Part shown: positions 4,625 to 5,620 of the stretch, piece by piece | Layout of the letters: every line of letters starts with the position of its first letter | Position numbering within the stretch: the stretch's first letter is position 1 | Origin: Phycisphaerales bacterium | Lineage (GTDB): Bacteria; Planctomycetota; Phycisphaerae; Phycisphaerales; UBA1924 | Assembly: GCA_003511945.1 (NCBI GenBank) | Contig: DOJA01000114.1 | Location: 1-5,620, forward strand | Direction: 5' to 3' | DNA length: 5,620 nt | Notes under the pieces: generated by a model | Database searches by the model: none | Seen by the model: only the letters and a program-made list of their open reading frames with translations | What the model was told of the DNA's origin: nothing | Position numbers and translations under genes: made by a program

Positions 4625-5566
4625 ATGAGCGGTCAGCACAACCCCATGGACATGGTCATCGGCGGCGATTCCCACCGGGGCGACCCCGCCGCCGCCGCGA
4701 GGGCCGTCGAGCAGGGGCGCGGGTTCTCCGCCGCGGGCGAGCGCGACCGGGCCGTCTCCGCCTTCCGGGCCGCCCTGAAGGCCGACCCCATGAATGTGGA
4801 CGCCATGTTCGCCCTGGCCTACGAGCTCGACCTCGTGGGCGAGGAGACCGAGGCCATCGCGCTCTACGAGCGCGTCTGCGAGACCAAGCCGGCGCCCATC
4901 AACGCGCTGCTCAACCTCGCCATCCTGTACGAGGACGATGAGGAGTACGCCCGGGCCGAGAAGTGCGTCCGCCAGGTGCTCGACACCGACCCCAACCACC
5001 CCCGCGCCCGGCTGTTCATGAAGGACATCCAGGCCTCGCGCGACATGAACATCGACGACGAGCACGACCGCGACATCGCCAAGCGCAACGCCCTGCTCGA
5101 CACCCCGGTCACCGACTTCGAGCTCTCGGTCCGGGCCCGCAACTGCCTCAAGAAGATGAACATCCGCACGCTGGGCGACCTGCTGCGGATCACCGAGGCG
5201 GAGCTGATGTCCTACAAGAACTTCGGCGACGCCTCGCTCACCGAGATCAAGGACATGCTCTCGATCAAGGGGCTCCGCCTGGGCCAGGGGCTGGAGGACG
5301 CCCATCGGCGCGTCCGGCGCGAGGTCTTCGAGTCCCTCCGGGGCGGCGGGAACGAGGCGGTCCTGTCAAAGCCGGTCAGCGACCTGGGGCTCTCCGTCCG
5401 CGCCCGCAAGGCGCTGCAGGTGCTGGGCATCCAGTCGCTGGGCGACCTCGCCTCGCGCACCGAGGCGGAACTGATGGGCGTCAAGAACTTCGGCGCCACC
5501 TCGCTCGACGAGGTGAAGGCCAAGCTGGCGCAGCACGGGCTTGAGCTGCGGTCGCTCGAGTTCTGA
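4625..5566 (+). CDS. TPR protein with two RNA polymerase alpha C-terminal-like domains
   Basis: This 313-aa protein combines two modules. Residues about 22-122 hold three TPR-like helix pairs with consensus Ala/Gly and DP/KP turns (AFRAALKADP, ALYERVCETKP, VRQVLDTDPNHP). A charged linker with DDEHDRD (144-150) follows. Then come two helix-hairpin-helix domains resembling the RNA polymerase alpha-subunit CTD, at about 159-224 and 248-313. The first is close to the E. coli alpha CTD: ELSVRARNCLKKMNI, GDLLRITEAELM, NFGDASLTEIKD, and an ending LGQGLED like its LGMRLEN. Equivalents of E. coli Arg265, Asn268, Cys269, Gly296, Ser299 and Glu302 are Arg170, Asn173, Cys174, Gly201, Ser204 and Glu207, while Lys298 is replaced by Ala203. 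The second keeps Arg259, Gly290, Ser293 and Glu296 but has Lys262 and Ala263 in place of Asn and Cys. There is no alpha N-terminal domain, so it is not rpoA. DNA binding or RNA polymerase contact is plausible but unproven. Such proteins recur in planctomycetes with no role known to me. Confidence 0.92.
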   Translation: MSGQHNPMDMVIGGDSHRGDPAAAARAVEQGRGFSAAGERDRAVSAFRAALKADPMNVDAMFALAYELDLVGEETEAIALYERVCETKPAPINALLNLAILYEDDEEYARAEKCVRQVLDTDPNHPRARLFMKDIQASRDMNIDDEHDRDIAKRNALLDTPVTDFELSVRARNCLKKMNIRTLGDLLRITEAELMSYKNFGDASLTEIKDMLSIKGLRLGQGLEDAHRRVRREVFESLRGGGNEAVLSKPVSDLGLSVRARKALQVLGIQSLGDLASRTEAELMGVKNFGATSLDEVKAKLAQHGLELRSLEF

Positions 5567-5601
5567 TTGCCCCTCGCAGAATGACCGATCCTCGCCGGTG
5601 G

Positions 5602-5620
5602 GACGGGCGGCCCGCCTGTC
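5602..5620 (+). terminator. Possible terminator stem at the right edge
   Basis: GACGGGC and GCCTGTC are complementary with one G-U pair around a five-base centre, 35 bases after the TPR/alpha-CTD stop. Any T-tract would fall outside the window, so it cannot be confirmed. An ATG at 5581 opens a 13-codon frame across it, so it might instead lie inside the next gene. Confidence 0.35.

Noticed and set aside
3700..4626. Minus-strand frame of 308 codons
   Set aside because: It is very rich in Arg, Pro, Asp and His with no hydrophobic core, antisense to the MATE gene.
4325..5305. Minus-strand frame of 326 codons with Val/Leu/Gly-rich content
   Set aside because: It looks protein-like at first, but it is antisense to the clearly recognisable TPR/alpha-CTD gene and is an artefact of its codon bias.
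4625..5566. Calling this gene rpoA
   Set aside because: It has two alpha-CTD-like domains but no alpha N-terminal dimerisation domain; the N-terminal part is TPR.
5581..5620. ATG opening a 13-codon frame at the right edge (MTDPRRWDGRPAC)
   Set aside because: It may be the start of the next gene, but it is too short to judge, lacks a Shine-Dalgarno and crosses an inverted repeat.

Overview
The window is very GC-rich and tightly packed with protein genes. The gene set suggests a planctomycete, probably of the Phycisphaerae type. The main reasons are a TPR protein carrying two RNA polymerase alpha C-terminal-like domains (an arrangement I know as a recurrent planctomycete annotation), a planctomycete-style DUF58 protein, and a small lipoprotein with a carboxypeptidase-regulatory-like fold. 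This taxonomic call is inferred from protein character only, because no rRNA or other marker is present.

Left half (about 1-2342, minus strand): a three-gene leftward cluster. It begins with scpB (2342-1674), the winged-helix partner of SMC/ScpA in chromosome segregation. A small predicted lipoprotein (1677-1201) follows and overlaps the scpB stop by ATGA. After a 63-base gap holding a strong GC hairpin comes a DUF58 membrane protein that starts at a GTG (1137) and runs off the left edge, ending in view in a poly-glycine stretch encoded by a GCCCCC repeat.

Middle (2343-2919): a 150-base divergent intergenic region separates scpB from a small rightward hypothetical gene (2493-2780, 95 aa) with an excellent Shine-Dalgarno. 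A 139-base intergenic stretch with GC hairpins follows.

Right half (2920-5620, plus strand): a MATE-family multidrug/cation antiporter (2920-4533) with an unusual hydrophilic C-terminal tail. A 91-base gap carries a plausible promoter and a leader hairpin. Next is the 313-aa TPR plus tandem alpha-CTD-like protein (4625-5566), then a GC inverted repeat at the right edge that may be a terminator.

The genes do not form one obvious pathway. The left cluster looks co-transcribed and may be translationally coupled at the scpB/lipoprotein junction. The MATE and TPR/alpha-CTD genes look like separate units because the latter has its own promoter-like signal. The TPR/alpha-CTD protein is the most interesting item: it looks like a transcription-associated or DNA-binding adaptor with no function known to me. 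I found no mobile element, CRISPR array, tRNA or rRNA.
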